Below are positions 23,914-36,321 of a DNA stretch of 64,000 nucleotides, one piece after another; the stretch's first letter is position 1; each line of letters opens with the position of its first letter. Both the position numbers and the translations under genes were made by a program. Source of the DNA: Voacanga thouarsii (taxonomy: Eukaryota > Streptophyta > Magnoliopsida > Gentianales > Apocynaceae); assembly GCA_026120185.1 (NCBI GenBank), contig JANUWF010001783.1:6231001-6295000 (forward strand), written 5' to 3'. Under the pieces are notes generated by a model, which was not told the DNA's origin, did not search any database, and saw only the letters and a list, made by a program, of their open reading frames with translations.

Positions 23914-25130
23914 ATGGCACCAAAATATCGTGCAGCCACATCTAACAGAAGGGTTCTTGAGGCTGAACTTGTGACTCCAGAGCTTGATACAACCCAACTA
24001 TCATCACCAAACTGGGGAAATGAGAATGAACCAGAGCAGAAAATGGGATCAGAAGAACCTATTAGCATGACTATGGGGGAAGCGTTCCATAAAATGACTG
24101 AGATTCTGCAAACCCTGTCTGAGCGGAGGAATCCGAAGGGGGAAGATGAAACATTGGAGAGGTTTCTAAAATTTCAACCTCCCACCTTCATGGGAGAGGC
24201 TGAGCAAGACCAGAAAGTGGAGCAGTGGGTGGAACAGATGGAGGACATCTTTGCTACACTCCAGTACACCGAGAAGCGAATAGTGAAATTTGTTGCATTT
24301 AAGCTGAGGGGCCTAACTCGGGTATGGTGGCAGTGAGTCCAAGATGATTGGGGGATGATAGGTCAGAATAGGACATGGGCTAACTTTGTGGAGGCATTCC
24401 GAGTAGAATATATTCCTCAGTGGATAGTAGAGAAAAGGGAAGACAAATTCCAAAATTTGAAGCAATGGGGTATGGCTGTGGGTCAGTATGTAGCACGTTT
24501 TACTCAGTTATCAAAATACTACAAAAGGCTGGTAGATACCGAGCAGAAATGAACAAGGCAATTTGTCAAGGGATTGAGGCAGGAGTTGAGAAGGGCTTTG
24601 GCACCTTCTCAACCAACGACTTATTCAGGGGCCATAGACGCAGTGACCCGGACTGAGAACGAGAATCATAGCAGGATGGTACCAAGACCTTTCTTGCCGC
24701 CAAGACAACCACTGAGACCTTTCCAGAGGCAGCAACCTAATAAGCGACCTGCCATCTAGTAATGGCAGAACCAAGGGAAGCAAGCATGAATGGCACCAGT
24801 TGGTCCTGTATAGAATCTTCCATTATGCCGAAACTACGGGAAAAGGGGCATGTAGAGAAGAATTGTTGGTCTAAGGGAGCTGAGCGGAAATGCTACAATT
24901 GTGGAGATCTGAATTATCTGCGAAATGCTTGCCCTAAACTTCTCCAAATCAGGCAAGGAAACCCGGCTCAGATCGTGGGAGCTAATCAAGCCAATACTGT
25001 GGGAGCCTCTGGAAGTGGAGCTCAGAAGCTGCAAGTGAAAGCAAAGGTTTTCGCTCTTAACCGAGAGGAAATTGGAGCAAATGCAGCGATGGTGGAATGT
25101 ACATTTACTATCAAGGTCATTCCGTTAATG
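23914..25130 (+). pseudogene. B3 gag (capsid and nucleocapsid)
   Basis: The ATG at 23914 opens a Gag starting MAPKYRAATSNRR. The capsid-type region runs from FLKFQPPTFMGE (24160) through WVEQMEDIF to the retrotrans_gag end (TWANFVEAFRVEYIP, 24376; QYVARFTQLSKYY). Two zinc knuckles follow at about 24829 (CRNYGKRGHVEKNC, second Cys now Tyr) and 24892 (CYNCGDLNYLRNAC, His now Tyr). Gag packages the RNA. Stops at 24337, 24550, 24757 and 24760 and a frameshift inside the first knuckle inactivate it; changes Cys to Tyr and His to Tyr fit C-to-T decay. Confidence 0.9.
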
Positions 25131-25420
25131 CATTGATAGACCCTAGATCTACCCATTCCTATTTAAACAAGAATTGTGCATATTATTTGGGTTGGGATGG
25201 AGTAGAACTACCTTTTATCTTATTGGTGAGTACACCCTTGGGGAAAATGGTGTAAGTGGATTGGTATGTGTAGAATTGTAAGATTGAAGTGGGGAGAGAA
25301 AGCTTGGAAGGAGATTTGATAGTCTTATCTGTTGATGACTATGACTTGATTTTGGGTATGGATTAGCTAGCTAAGCATGGGGCTAAAGTAGACTATAAGA
25401 ATAAGTCCGTCCAGTTCATT
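25110..25420 (+). pseudogene. B3 protease
   Basis: The region GHSVNALIDPRSTHSYL corresponds to the active site ALIDSGSTHSF; the catalytic DSG reads DPR. Further on the motif DYDLILGMD is followed by a TAG at 25364-25366 where family members have Trp, then LAKHGAKVDY. The protease is doubly dead. Confidence 0.85.
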
Positions 25421-25528
25421 AAACCGATGCGATGTGTTGGAGTTCAACGGTAAGAGAGTAAAAGAGTTGAAGTTTTTGATAGTTGGAGCAAGGTCAGGAA
25501 ATTGTTGAAGCAAGGATGTTAAGGATAT

Positions 25529-26481
25529 TTGGCCTATATGATAAATAAGCCAAAGGATCAGTGCACCCTCGAAAATACTGAGGTGGTAAGAGATTTTCCT
25601 AATGTATTTCCTGCGGAACTCACTTCTCTACCTCCCAACCGAGAAGTTGAGTTCACTATTGATCTAGTTCCAAGAGCGGAACCTGTATCCCGAACCCTAT
25701 ATCGGTTGGCACCGGCGGAGTTGAAGGAATTAAAGGAGCAGCTAGAGGAATTAGTGAAGCAAGGTTACATAAGACCTAGTATGTCACCCTGGGGAGCTCC
25801 AGTGCTATTTGTGAAGAAGAAAGATGGGACCTTGAGCTTGTGTATCGACTACCGGGGGTTGAACAACCTGACCATCAAGAATAAGTATCATTTACCGTTA
25901 ATTGATGAGTTGTTCGACCAGTTGCAAGGCTCCAGTTGTTATTCCAAATTGGATTTGAGGTAAGGATATTATCAAGTGAGGATAAAGGAGGATGATATTC
26001 CCAAGACGACCTTCAACACGAGATATGGTCATTATGAGTTTGTAGTGATGCCTTTGGGGTGACAAATGCACCAGCAGTGTTTATGGATTTGATGCATCAA
26101 GTTTTCCAACTCTACTTGGACAAGTTTGTGGTAGTATTCATTGATGATATACTCATATACTTTAAGAGTCCCGAGGATTATGCAGAACATTTGAAGCTGG
26201 TATTGGAAAAGCTAAGAGAGCACAAGCTTTATGCCAAATTTAGCAAGTGCGAGTTTTAGTTGGATAACATGTCATTTCTTGGCCATGTGGTAACCAAGGA
26301 TGGAATTAAGGTGGACCCAGCAAAAGTTGAAGTAGTTTTAGACTGGAAGCAACTAGAGAACATCACGGAGATTCGAAGCTTCTTAGGACTGGCCGGCTAT
26401 TATAGGAGGTTTATTAAAGGGTTCTCAACGCTAGCATCGTCTATGACCCGGCTGTTAAGAAAGGACATACCCTTTATCTAG
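25529..26481 (+). pseudogene. B3 reverse transcriptase
   Basis: Domain order is classic for Ty3/gypsy [17 protein letters not shown], the [15 protein letters not shown] block, [22 protein letters not shown], and the catalytic FIDD at 26137-26148 (usual FIDDILVYS). [16 protein letters not shown] and [16 protein letters not shown] end the domain. Disruptions are stops at 25961 (Gln), 26257 (Trp) and 26479 (Trp) and a 1-nt deletion near 26055 in the PFGL motif. Confidence 0.93.
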
Positions 26482-26489
26482 AATGAGAA

Positions 26490-26950
26490 ATGCGCAAGAG
26501 TTTCCAAGAGCTAAAGCGGAGGTTAATGACAGCACCTGTGTTGAGTTTGCCAGAGGGAGATAAACCTTACGCTCTGTATACTGATACTTCAAAAGAAGGT
26601 TTGGGAGCAGTATTGATGCAGGATAGGAAGGTAATCACCTATGCTTCTCGAAAGTTGAAGCCTCATGAAGTTAACTATCTAACATATGATTTGGAGCTGG
26701 CTGCCATTGTATTTGCTTTAAAGAAATGGCGGCATTACTTGTATGGAGCTGAGTATGAAGTGTTTACCGACCACAAGAGCCTGAAGTACATCTTCACCCA
26801 GAAGGACTTGAATTTGAGGCGGTAAAGATGGATGGAATTTTTGGAAGAGTATCGTTGTGCTATCAACTGCCACCCCAAAAAGGCTAATGTTGTTGCTGAT
26901 GCCTTGAGCTGTAAAGTCAAAATGGCCAGGCTGAGAGTACAGGAGATTCA
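26490..26950 (+). pseudogene. B3 RNase H
   Basis: Follows RT after a frameshift near 26488. The catalytic residues are recognisable in [15 protein letters not shown] (first Asp), the [19 protein letters not shown] helix (Glu) and [11 protein letters not shown] (Asp). A TAA at 26823 replaces a Gln. It removes the RNA template during reverse transcription. Confidence 0.9.
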
Positions 26951-27189
26951 AGCGGTCTAAGAAGTGTTGGATAGAAGGACGGAAGTGTAAGAAGGGAGGA
27001 TTATTGTTAGCAATCTGAGATTGATACTGGATCTAAGGTGGGAAATCATCGAAGCTCAGCAAAGTAATATGGAATTCCAACTTATCAAGGCAAAGGAGCT
27101 CAAACGGCAAGGCAGTGATTTTCGATAGGAAGAGGCGGGAGTTCTGTATTTTCGAGATCGTTTGTGTGTACCTGATGAGCACTAGCTGA

Positions 27190-28100
27190 AGGATAGGATT
27201 TTGGAAGAGGCGCATAAAAGCAAGTATGCCATTCATCCGGGAGAGGTAAAAATGTATCAAGATATGAAAAAAGCTTATTGGTGGCCCGAAATGAAGAAGA
27301 ATGTGGTTAAGTATGTCTTAACGTGTCTGACCTGTCAGAAAGTCAGAGCGAAGCACAAAAAGTCAGCGAGATTGTTGCAACCGTTACCGATTCCTGAATG
27401 GAAATAGGAAGAGGTGACCATGGACTTCGTTACCGGACTTCCTATGGCAAGGACCCAAAAGGACACTATATGGGTAGTGGTAGATAGATTGACCAAGTCA
27501 GCACATTTCATACCGGCAAATGTGAGGGATTCAATGGAGAAGTTAGCTCAAACTTATGTGCGATAAATAGTTAGATTGCATGGAGTGCCTTCGAGTATTG
27601 TATACAATCGAGACCCGAGATTTACATCCCGATTTTAGGGCAAGTTTCAAGAATCAATGGGTTCTAGTCTAAAGTTCAATACAACAGTGCATCCGCAAAC
27701 CGATGGTCAGTCAGAAAGGGTTATTCAGATATTGGAAGATATGTTAAGAGCTTGCGTATTGGATTTCGGGGATAAGTGGATTGAATGTGTACCGTATGCG
27801 GAATTGATTTACAATAATAGCTATCAATCTTCGATTGGAATGGCCCCGTATGAAGCATTATATGGACATAAGTGCCAAGTACCTTTGTACTGGAGTTGGT
27901 AAGAAGACGGCCACATAAGCAAGTCAGGAGAAGTCTGCGTTTAGAAAATGTTGGATAAGGTAAAGCTAATCCGAGAAAGGTTGAAGGCGGCCCAGAGCTG
28001 GCAAAAAAGTTATGCGGACAATAGGCGAAGAGAGTTGGAATTTCAAGTAGGAGACAGTGTATTCTTGAGGTTGGCATCGAATAGAGGAATTCTGAAGCAT
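27190..28100 (+). pseudogene. B3 integrase
   Basis: The zinc-binding N-terminus has the two His in HKSKYAIH and Cys pair in CLTCQ (27200-27340). In the core, MDFVTGLP (27421) has the first Asp, YNRDPRF (27603) replaces SDRDPRF and so lost the second catalytic Asp, and GQSERVIQ (27707) has the Glu. Stops at 27405 (Trp), 27564 (Gln) and 27636 (Trp) break the frame. The C-terminal region continues with GDSVFLRLA (28050) and GPFSIKERIG. Confidence 0.9.
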
Positions 28101-28465
28101 CCGAAAGGTGGGAAGTTGAACCTGAGGTATTTGGGACCGTTTTCGATAAAAGAAAGAATTGGATTGGTGGCGTATCGACTGGATTTGCCGGATGGGTTGA
28201 CAGGAATACACAATGTATTTCATGTGTCTCAGTTGAAGAGGTATAATGTCAACCTTGGACATGTTTTGAATGATGAACCTTTGGTATTGCAACTCGACTT
28301 GAGCTATGTGGAGAAACTTGTGAAAATTTTAGACCGAAGTATTAAGACTCTCCAGAATAAGCAGATTCCTATAGTGAAGGTACAATAGGAACATAATGGC
28401 ATGCAAGATGCCATATGGGAAACGGAATAGTGGGTAAAGCGGAAATATCCCGACCTGAGATAAAG
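28101..28465 (+). pseudogene. B3 integrase C-terminus with chromodomain
   Basis: After HNVFHVSQLKRYN comes a region matching the plant chromovirus chromodomain: ILDRSIKTLQNKQIPIVKVQ, then a TAG (28386) in place of the first aromatic-cage Trp, then DAIWETE, TAG (28428) and KRKYPDLR. Chromodomains steer insertion to heterochromatin marked by H3K9 methylation. Two stops truncate it. Confidence 0.85.
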
Positions 28466-28496
28466 GTATGCCTGAATTTCGGGACGAAATTCTTTT

Positions 28497-28509
28497 AAGG
28501 AGGGGAAGA
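28497..28509 (+). other. B3 polypurine tract
   Basis: AAGGAGGGGAAGA directly before the 3' LTR start TGTGAAAC. It is preceded by GGGACGAAATTC, the usual upstream signal in Tekay-type elements. Confidence 0.9.
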
Positions 28510-31500
28510 TGTGAAACCCTACCTGAAGCCAACCTTAGAGTAAGGGGGATGTGATGCATATCATGTTATCATGCATAAAATATACCTTTTTGAATGATTT
28601 TATGTGCCTTAGAATTGTGGTTTATAGGTTAAATGGTTTATTTATGAATGTTAGGTAGATGGGTAAAAAGGTAATTTTGCTTGAGGTCAAAATAGGAAGA
28701 TGGCTTGAGGTTTAGATAAGAAGAATATTTGGAAGAAAAAATAAGAACAAGAGTTAGTGTGGTTAAGTGGTTAGTGCTTTTTGATTTAATCTCTAAGGTC
28801 TTGAGTTGAAATCCCATCACTTAAGTTTTATTCATAATTATCTTAACCATATTTGAATTTTCAATTTTCTTACATTCCTTAAAGATAGGAATGTTTTCTT
28901 AAGGGAGACATGATGATAATGTTTTGACCATGTGGTCTTGTCCTAAAAAGATTTCTAAAAGAATTCTTGTCCCCTTTAATTTTGCTAGCATTGTCCTAAC
29001 ATCTTTGAAATTTAAACTATCATTAATTCATTAATCCATTTTTAATCATAAAAATACTATGTAAATCCCTAGCATGAGAATTCGAAAATCAGCTCTGTGG
29101 GATAGGGATGGCCAAAAATAGGAGGAGAATTAGGTAGGGATTCCAAGGAAAAGAAAACACCATAGCTATTACTTTAAACTCTATCTTAATCTTGTTCATG
29201 TTTTGGTAAAGAAAAATCTAGAAAATTTTCCAGATTTCCTTCAAGGCTATTTTCGAAAGTTTCAGCCAACTTTCCTACTTCTGCGAGAAAAATAGTCACT
29301 TTATGTAAGGTTGAAGGCTGGAAATTCAGTGAATTTTCGGACCGCACAAACATCCCAAAACCAGAATTTTGTTTAAGCAATGTAGCCACATTAAACCTGG
29401 AATTTGAAGCCACCGTTAAAATATAAGAATAGCTGGAACTTCTTCTATTTTTCTTCAAGATAAAGGCTGAAAAACCACCATTAAAAGACCTTCAAACACC
29501 CTTAAGAATCAGCTACAAAATCATGCCAAAGAGAACAAAAAATTCTGCACCAAAAACATCTCAATTCCAAATATTTTTGAAGCTTAAAGTCCAGAAATTT
29601 TCCAGATTGTCTCCTCAAGGCTAAGGCCGAAATTCTTCACTCAAAACCACTGCAATTTGGACCTTGTTCAGCCATGGACTGAACATCTTGGCCTCCACAC
29701 CAACTTTGAATGCTAGGACTCCATGATCATACCTCAAAAAGCTCCTAAGATTACTTAATCCAAAACTTATTCAAACTTCAAACTAAATTTCAGATTTTGT
29801 TCCATTAAAACATACATATAGCTAGGTGATTAAACTAGAAAAATCCTCTGCCACTATAAGGCCATTTTTGGCCAGCCTTAGGTACTAAACAACGCTCCAT
29901 TATTTGTTTAAAACCTAGCTAATTCAGCATTACACCATTGAAGAACAAGAAACCTTCCATGAACAAACTCCATTAACTAATCTTATACCTCAAACAACTC
30001 CACATTTTTGTCCATTTGAATTTCAAAAAAAATCTGAAAACCTCCTCTCTCAATCTTGATAGCCGAAACTCCCTTCTATACTAGGCCATTTGGCCATCAC
30101 AATTCCAGCAACTCTCAAAATCCATTTTCTCTCAAACTCTCTCAAAAAACACCAAGAACACTAAGAACACACACTTCTTATCTTCAAGCCTAAACCAATT
30201 CTAAACACCTCCAATCACTCCCAAACACTCTAGATCATCCACTTTCAACCTATAATCTTCATTTCTGGCCTTTATAACATTGTATCACGCAAAGTGGAAT
30301 TTTCAAATGGATCAAAACCAACCTTTTTTGTTGAAGGTTCCAAGAACACCAAAATGTAAAATAAGAACAACCTCCTTATTCTTCCTCTTCTATTCAACTT
30401 CTAATATTCTTCTATATTCTTATTCGTCTCCTTCTCTCATACTCTCTCTCTTGGCTGAAATGGTGATGATCAACCATGGCTAGTTCCAGGCCACTAAAGG
30501 CCATTAAGTTTGTGAGGATCTTCACTAACCAAGGAAAATCCTTCATCAAGCGATCATCCATCAAGTTTTTTTCCTTAAATATTCCTTTTTAATTTTTAGA
30601 ATGAATACTCCTAGATGTTGATAGGATGATTAAATAAAGTAGGGGTTAAGTATATGTATGTGGGTGAAGGGGATGGAATTAGGACATGAGAGTTGGAATG
30701 TATGACTTGGCCTTATGGATTTTTCTTTTGAATTAATATATGCTCATCAAGATTAAATGGATTTATGGATGTTTTGATGTATGTTAGATATTATGACACC
30801 ATTGGTGATTAGGCCTTTATGTTCTTATTTTTCAATAAAGCCATAGATGATGATTATGCCTAGAAGGAGATTATCTATGTGTTAGTATATGTTGATTCAA
30901 GTGTATGTTCATGGATGGATTAATATGTTATGTGAGAATATGTTCTTAGATCTTCTCTAACAATAGAAAATTATTGGAAAAACTATTTTCTGTTAATTCT
31001 AGAATTATTTTACTAATATTATTGTTATTAATTTAATTAGAATTATTATTCATTTTAATCTATAAAATTCGAAAACAATAGGTAGGTTTGAAATAGAGTA
31101 TTATTTAAAATATTATTTTATTAGTTAAGTAAATAAAATCCTTTTATTAAAAATAAATAATAAAGTATTGGTATTAATTAAATCAAATGACCTTGTAGAC
31201 CATATTAATTTGCCTTACTAAAATTTTTATCTATATCCATAAATATTATTTATATTAAAATTTATTTATTATTTAATAATTAAAAATTAAGTATAATTAA
31301 TTTATTATTAATTTTATTGGCTATTTATTATCTATTAATTATTAATTAAAAATTAAAGTGTAATTTATTATTTATAATAATAATACTATTTAAATATTAC
31401 CATTTACCAATATTATTTAGGACTTAGTATTATCCAATATTTAACACTAGTTTATTTATTAGCAATAATACTCATAATTTATTATTTGAAACTATAACTT

Positions 31501-32808
31501 ATTATTATTTATGTTATAACACCCATTTATTTTAACTCATCAAGCTAGGTTATTTTACAAATACTTTATCAACTAGTATTAAAGTCTAAGACATTATGGT
31601 CAGGGTTAGGATGGTTGTGATGACTAGTTGAATTAGGAATTATTTATTTAAGGCAGATATGGTCTGGATATTATCTTATACCTTGTGTTTACCCCAGGCA
31701 GGATTAGGTTGACCTTGAAAGACTTTTGAATTCAAGAAGAGTAAAAGATTGGGTAAGTTCCTGTATAGAACCATTTGAAGACCAAAGTTATTGTGGCAAG
31801 TCAAGCTCATTGTATATGAGTATTTATACTATAAAGGTAATTATGGACAATTTTCTTTTTTCTTTCAATCTAGCAAACCATTTAAAACTAAACAAACAAT
31901 TTCACACCAAATGCTAAACTTTTCCTAAAAACCCAACTTTGGCAAGATTTTTAGAAACTATAATTGCTCTTTTCAAGTGAATCATTGTATAGGCTTTTTC
32001 CTCCCAAGTGGGACAAACAACGTTGACTACTCAATAAGGGTAGACTATTAGGATTAGTCTTTAAAGGGTTAGGGTAAGTCTCTTAGTAGGTGGCCACCTC
32101 TCAGGGGTGAGTCCTTCCTGGATATGATGCCAATCCCATTGGTCATATCGGTCCGAGCTAGCAAGTTTAGTCAAATGGACTGTGTGTTTCCGTAGTGGAC
32201 AACCGATAAGTTTAGGTGTAGAGATTGAGGAGTATCTCACCTGGTAGGCCATACACCTACCTTGTGTCAGTATGCTCAACATGTGGCATTTTGATCGTTA
32301 TATTGTCATGGTGCACAAAGTGTGGTGCTATGGCTACCTCTTTTGGGGTGGTTGTATTTATTGTGCATATGTATGTTTTGAAAACTAAAACACCACTCTT
32401 CATTTATGAAATTTATTTAAGACTTGTTAGCACTTTCTTTTATGAAGCATTTACAATTTGCATACATGAACTGCTTTACCTGAAACACTCAAAGTACACA
32501 CAGGCTTACTGAGATTTTTATCTCACCACATTTTATACCATGTTTTCAGGTCGATCCTGCTGGAAGGTTATTAGTTAGAGAATTGCTAATGTTTTGAGGA
32601 CTCATTGTTAATTTTTCTATGTATTTCTTTTGAGAGACAGTAGCAGGCATTTATTTTTGAGCTTGTTTAGGTATTGCTTGGGTTGTAATAAGTTTAATTT
32701 TAAATTTTTATTTATTTTATTTTGTGTGTTCTAGTTATAAAGACCCCTTGTCTTGTGGACGGGACGACATCTCCAGCCCTAATAGGGCATATGTAGTGGG
32801 GTGTTACA
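28510..32808 (+). repeat. B3 3' LTR (4299 bp)
   Basis: Partner of 18744-23063; differs mainly by transitions plus small indels, for example a 9-bp insertion near 28565. It has its own tRNA-like boxes (28760-28770 and 28804-28814) and the AT-rich block at about 30980-31520. Confidence 0.93.
28756..28825 (+). other. tRNA-like Pol III box region in the B3 3' LTR
   Basis: A box TGGTTAAGTGG is unchanged at 28760-28770. The B box at 28804-28814 (AGTTGAAATCC) has one more mismatch than the 5' LTR copy. Confidence 0.4.
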
Positions 32809-32813
32809 ATTAG

Positions 32814-33175
32814 TCTCTTGGTACAACAACAAGTAAGCTTGTGTTTTTCTTTCAACAATCGAAGAACAATATATAGATGCAGGATGTTGCCATGCTCAAA
32901 TTCTATAGATGAAACATACTTTACTTGATGGTCTTGATTTTAAGTGTGTTCCTATTTTGTGTGACAACACTAGTGCTATAAATTTAACTAAAAATTATGT
33001 TCAACACTCAAGAGCTAAGTTCATTGAAATTAATTATCATTTTATTAGAGATCATATGTGTTGAATATATTTCTACTAATGATCAACTTGCAGATATATT
33101 TATCAAACCACTGGCTGAAGATAGATTCAATCATTTGAGGAGAGGCTTAGGAATTACCCGATTATGTAACTAACG
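32814..33175 (+). pseudogene. Element B RNase H, downstream part
   Basis: Resumes from 18743 after insertion B3 with SWYNNKQACVFLSTIEEQYI, then CCHAQILWMKHTL, LCDNTSAINLTKN, QHSRAKFIEI and DQLADIFIKPL. These are the conserved C-terminal RNase H motifs of Ty1/copia Pol. A TGA at about 33062 and a frameshift follow FIRDHMC. The polyprotein ends near 33170. Confidence 0.88.
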
Positions 33176-33704
33176 TTTTTTTGTTGGAATTAGTTGTTTA
33201 TTCTTATAGGATCTTGAAGAGTTCTGATTTTGGATGGAAATTTGGATTCTGAAATAGGATGAAGTGAATCCAAAAAATTCCTCAGCAGAACCATCTCTCA
33301 AGTCAAAATACCCTATGGTAAAATCGGATGGGCAATTTGGACTGAGCTCTAAGTAAAAAATCGCAGCATCCTATGGCCACATGTGACCTACGTTTGGACA
33401 GGCAAATTGGATGGACAATTTTTGTGCCTAAACTGTTTAAATTTTCTAACTCTCAATATCTGCACTTTTTGTCCATTCCAGCCGCAAACACTTTCTCTCC
33501 ATCAAAATATCTTTTCAAATATTTGAAATATCACATTTTTCAATGTACTTGATTGTACTTATCTACTCCAATACCGTGTAAAGCCCAAAAGATTTCAAAA
33601 TTATCTTCTCATTTTCAAAATCTAAAGATGTCATCTTTCTCTTACCTTTGGACTTCGTTCTCTCGATAAAACTAGAAAAACTAAACCCTTCAACTTCATT
33701 TGTC
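33176..33704 (+). other. Element B spacer after pol
   Basis: About 530 bp without coding motifs separates RNase H from the extra ORF, the position where SIRE-type elements carry a spacer before their additional gene. Confidence 0.5.
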
Positions 33705-35390
33705 ATGGCTAAGCTTCCAAAAACCAGTAAAGGGACCGAATCAAAGGCAATAGAGACCAATAAAAACAAAATAGCGACAAAGAAATTAGTTCTTGATTTT
33801 CAATTAGTTGCAAAGAAAAAGGACAAGGATGTTGCTGTCGATAAACCCACCTCTCAAATTGCTTCATCGAAACAACTACTAGAGGAGAAAAGTACTGATA
33901 CTCAGGTACCTTGATTTCTTGATTCAAAATATGAGATTGATTATAATGACTATATATCTAGGAATAGAACAATTGTTGTGGATTACCGAGTTGATGCAGA
34001 TGTATTTTTAAATTTTGCAAATGTCTTAAATTTGTTTGAATCGATTGGCTGGGGAACGTTATTGTCTATGAATGAAAGGCTATACACAACTTTAGACTGG
34101 AAATTTTATTCAAATTTGAGAAAAGAAAGATATGAGGAAATAGGGGATGGATTTTTGGTGTAGTAGTACACCTCTCGGGTTGGAGGTGTGAATTTTGAAT
34201 TTGACTACTGAATGCTGAACAAAATTTTTGATGTAAGAGATGGAAGGATACAGTTCATTGAGATGAACAAAGTACCCAAGAGATCTGGTTTGTTTGAGTT
34301 AAGGAGATTTGAGAGTAAGTTCACTGGTAGGAAGAGTTTCAAAAGCTTAAGTGACAGAAATACCAAGTGGTTGAACGGTATGGGCAGACTACTTCACCAT
34401 ATGGTTTCAACCATGGTCATTCCAAGTTTTGGGCATAAAACTTCTGTAAGCAATATGCAAATGGTGGTGATGTTGGACTTGTCAGAGGGCATGCCGATTA
34501 ATTTTGAATTTTTGGCTGCAAGATTGATGATTCAATCCCAGAATACTACTAATAAAGCTTTACCTTTTGAAAATCTTTTGCCCAAGCTGTTTAAACAATT
34601 CAATGTTGATCTGAATTTGATGCCCCTGAGCACTCTAAGATTAATATCTACAGCAAGGATTCCTTTGAAAAAATGAGGTTTATCCATATGGACAATCAAT
34701 CGATTCTGCTTAGAGATGCCACAGATGAAGAAAAGGAAAATTTGCTTAAGGTTAAAGCTGAAGGAAAAAAATCTACCTCTGTTGTCCCGATTGGAACAAA
34801 AAGAAAAGATGAAAGTCAAGAGGAATCATCCAGCAAAGCCAAGTAGAAGACTGAAGAAAATGGATTGACATAAAGCATTCAGGATACTCTAAACCTTTTA
34901 TTTGCCAAAGTGGATGGACTAAGTGTAGAAGTCAAGACTAAACTGTAAAAATCTGGGAAATAGACTAACCAATATGGAAAGAAAGTAGTCTAAAACTGTA
35001 GCTGTATCAGAAGAGCAAGCCCCTCCACCAGAGGCAGAACCGCCAACAGTCCTTCCTTCACCCGAGAAGGATACCGGTGTTGATCAAGTTGAAAAACCTC
35101 CTGTAGAACTTTCTGAAGAACCTCCTGCTGCCACAACCACTACCATTACTATTGCAAAAACTGCTCCTACATAGACCAAACTAGAAACAGCTGGCAGCTC
35201 CTTAGGCCGCTGGTAGAAGCATGTTGTAGTAAAAAAAAAAAAAAAAATCCAGCAAACTTGCTGGAAAACACAAGAAGAGTGGTGCTAATGACAAGTCTGA
35301 GACTGTGGTAATTTAGGGTGATATGGCAATCTCTACTAACAAGTATGGTGTCAAGATTATGAAGAAAATTAGCTAACACATTCCTAAACA
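33705..35390 (+). pseudogene. Element B extra ORF, plant-transposon-protein-like
   Basis: The ATG at 33705 begins MAKLPKTSKGTESKAIE, a Lys-rich start. The conserved core (about 33960-34680) includes NLFESIGWGTLL, LDWKFYSNLR, a central LNKIF block, then LLHHMVSTMVIP and KALPFENLLPKLF. This layout resembles the family annotated as putative plant transposon protein (PF20167 as I recall) and the ORF of element E. After it come a short heptad-like stretch (about 34890) and a Pro/Glu/Thr-rich tail (35020-35170). No signal peptide or membrane segment is visible, which argues against an envelope. Stops at 33912, 34161, 34164, 34209 and 34674 make it a pseudogene. Function unknown. Confidence 0.6.
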
Positions 35391-35510
35391 ACTTTTTTCT
35401 TATGCTGCACTTACTTTTTATTGCTAAACCTATTTATTTGCTTTTCAAATTTATCTTTCATTTGTGTTTGTTTCTCAATTTTTTTTTTAACTAATGCCAA
35501 AATGGGAAGA

Positions 35511-35692
35511 ATTTAGCTCGATGATTTGTGTATTTGATGATTGGATATGTGTGTGATTTGTGATTTGGATAAATTAACTTGATGATTTGTGTGTTTGATG
35601 ATTGGATGTATGATTTGGATAAATTAACTTGATGGTTTGTGTGTTTGATGATTAGATATTTGTGGTGTTTGATGATTTGGATTGGTGGCAAA
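35511..35692. repeat. TTGATGATTTG tandem repeat before the B 3' LTR
   Basis: Three imperfect copies of a 50-65 bp unit made of AAATTAACTTGATG, GTGTTTGATGATT and GATTTGGAT pieces. It lies between the extra ORF and the 3' LTR; tandem repeats here are seen in other SIRE-type elements. Confidence 0.7.
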
Positions 35693-36307
35693 GTGGTGTA
35701 AAAAATACAGAAGAGTAAGTTTATGCTATAGAATTTTTAGATTGATGATTGGATTGGTGAGATTCTGCTAAAACCTTGCACAGATACATGGAGAGTAATT
35801 CTGAATCCAAAATCCCAGCCCGAAACAAGTTCTTACAAAGGTTGTATTTCTATTTTTGGATGCACTTTTTGGAAGTCTAAAATCATAAATTCAGTTGTAT
35901 ATGTTAATAAATAATGTTATAAATATCATTCTATCCACTGCTCATGTACATATAGAGAGGGGGAGCAATAATAACTATGTTCTATTTTCTACATCTTCGT
36001 ATGCACATATATACATATCCTTATGTTAAATCTTTGTGCTAACGTATTACTTGGCTATTTTCTTGTGAAATAGTCCTTTCAAGGAAGAAAGGAGAATACG
36101 GAGGTTGGTAGGGCCATAGGCTCATTGAGTCCGATTTATGGGACTATGCTTAACTTTTTCAATCGTATCTCATTATTACTCTTTGAGCTTTATGATTAAG
36201 TGATCGTACATGAAACGAATATAAACTCTTATATCTCTAGGTTTAACATGTTCATACAAGCTTATATTACTTTTCCTTGTCACAATCCATCAAATTTTTC
36301 ATTATTC

Positions 36308-36320
36308 AAAAGGGAGAAAA
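36308..36320 (+). other. Element B polypurine tract
   Basis: AAAAGGGAGAAAA, one T before the LTR start TGTTAGCCC at 36322. Confidence 0.8.
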
Positions 36321-36321
36321 T

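Larger units (their letters stand above)
18744..32808 (+). mobile_element. Element B3: Tekay-type Ty3/gypsy chromovirus
   Basis: A complete but dead element of 14,065 bp. The LTRs (18744-23063 and 28510-32808) start TGTGAAAC and end GTGTTACA; ATTAG repeats at 18739-18743 and 32809-32813. The order priming site, acidic ORF, gag, protease, RT, RNase H, integrase, chromodomain, polypurine tract is that of chromoviruses. The ending GGACGAAATTC then the purine tract, and the C-terminal chromodomain, point to the Tekay/Del clade. LTRs of 4.3 kb are on the long side for the clade. At least ten stops and several frameshifts disable it. Confidence 0.93.

Noticed and set aside
33705..35390. Envelope gene in element B
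   Set aside because: The position fits the envelope-like ORF of SIRE elements, but no signal peptide or membrane segment is visible, so I left it as an extra ORF of unknown role.
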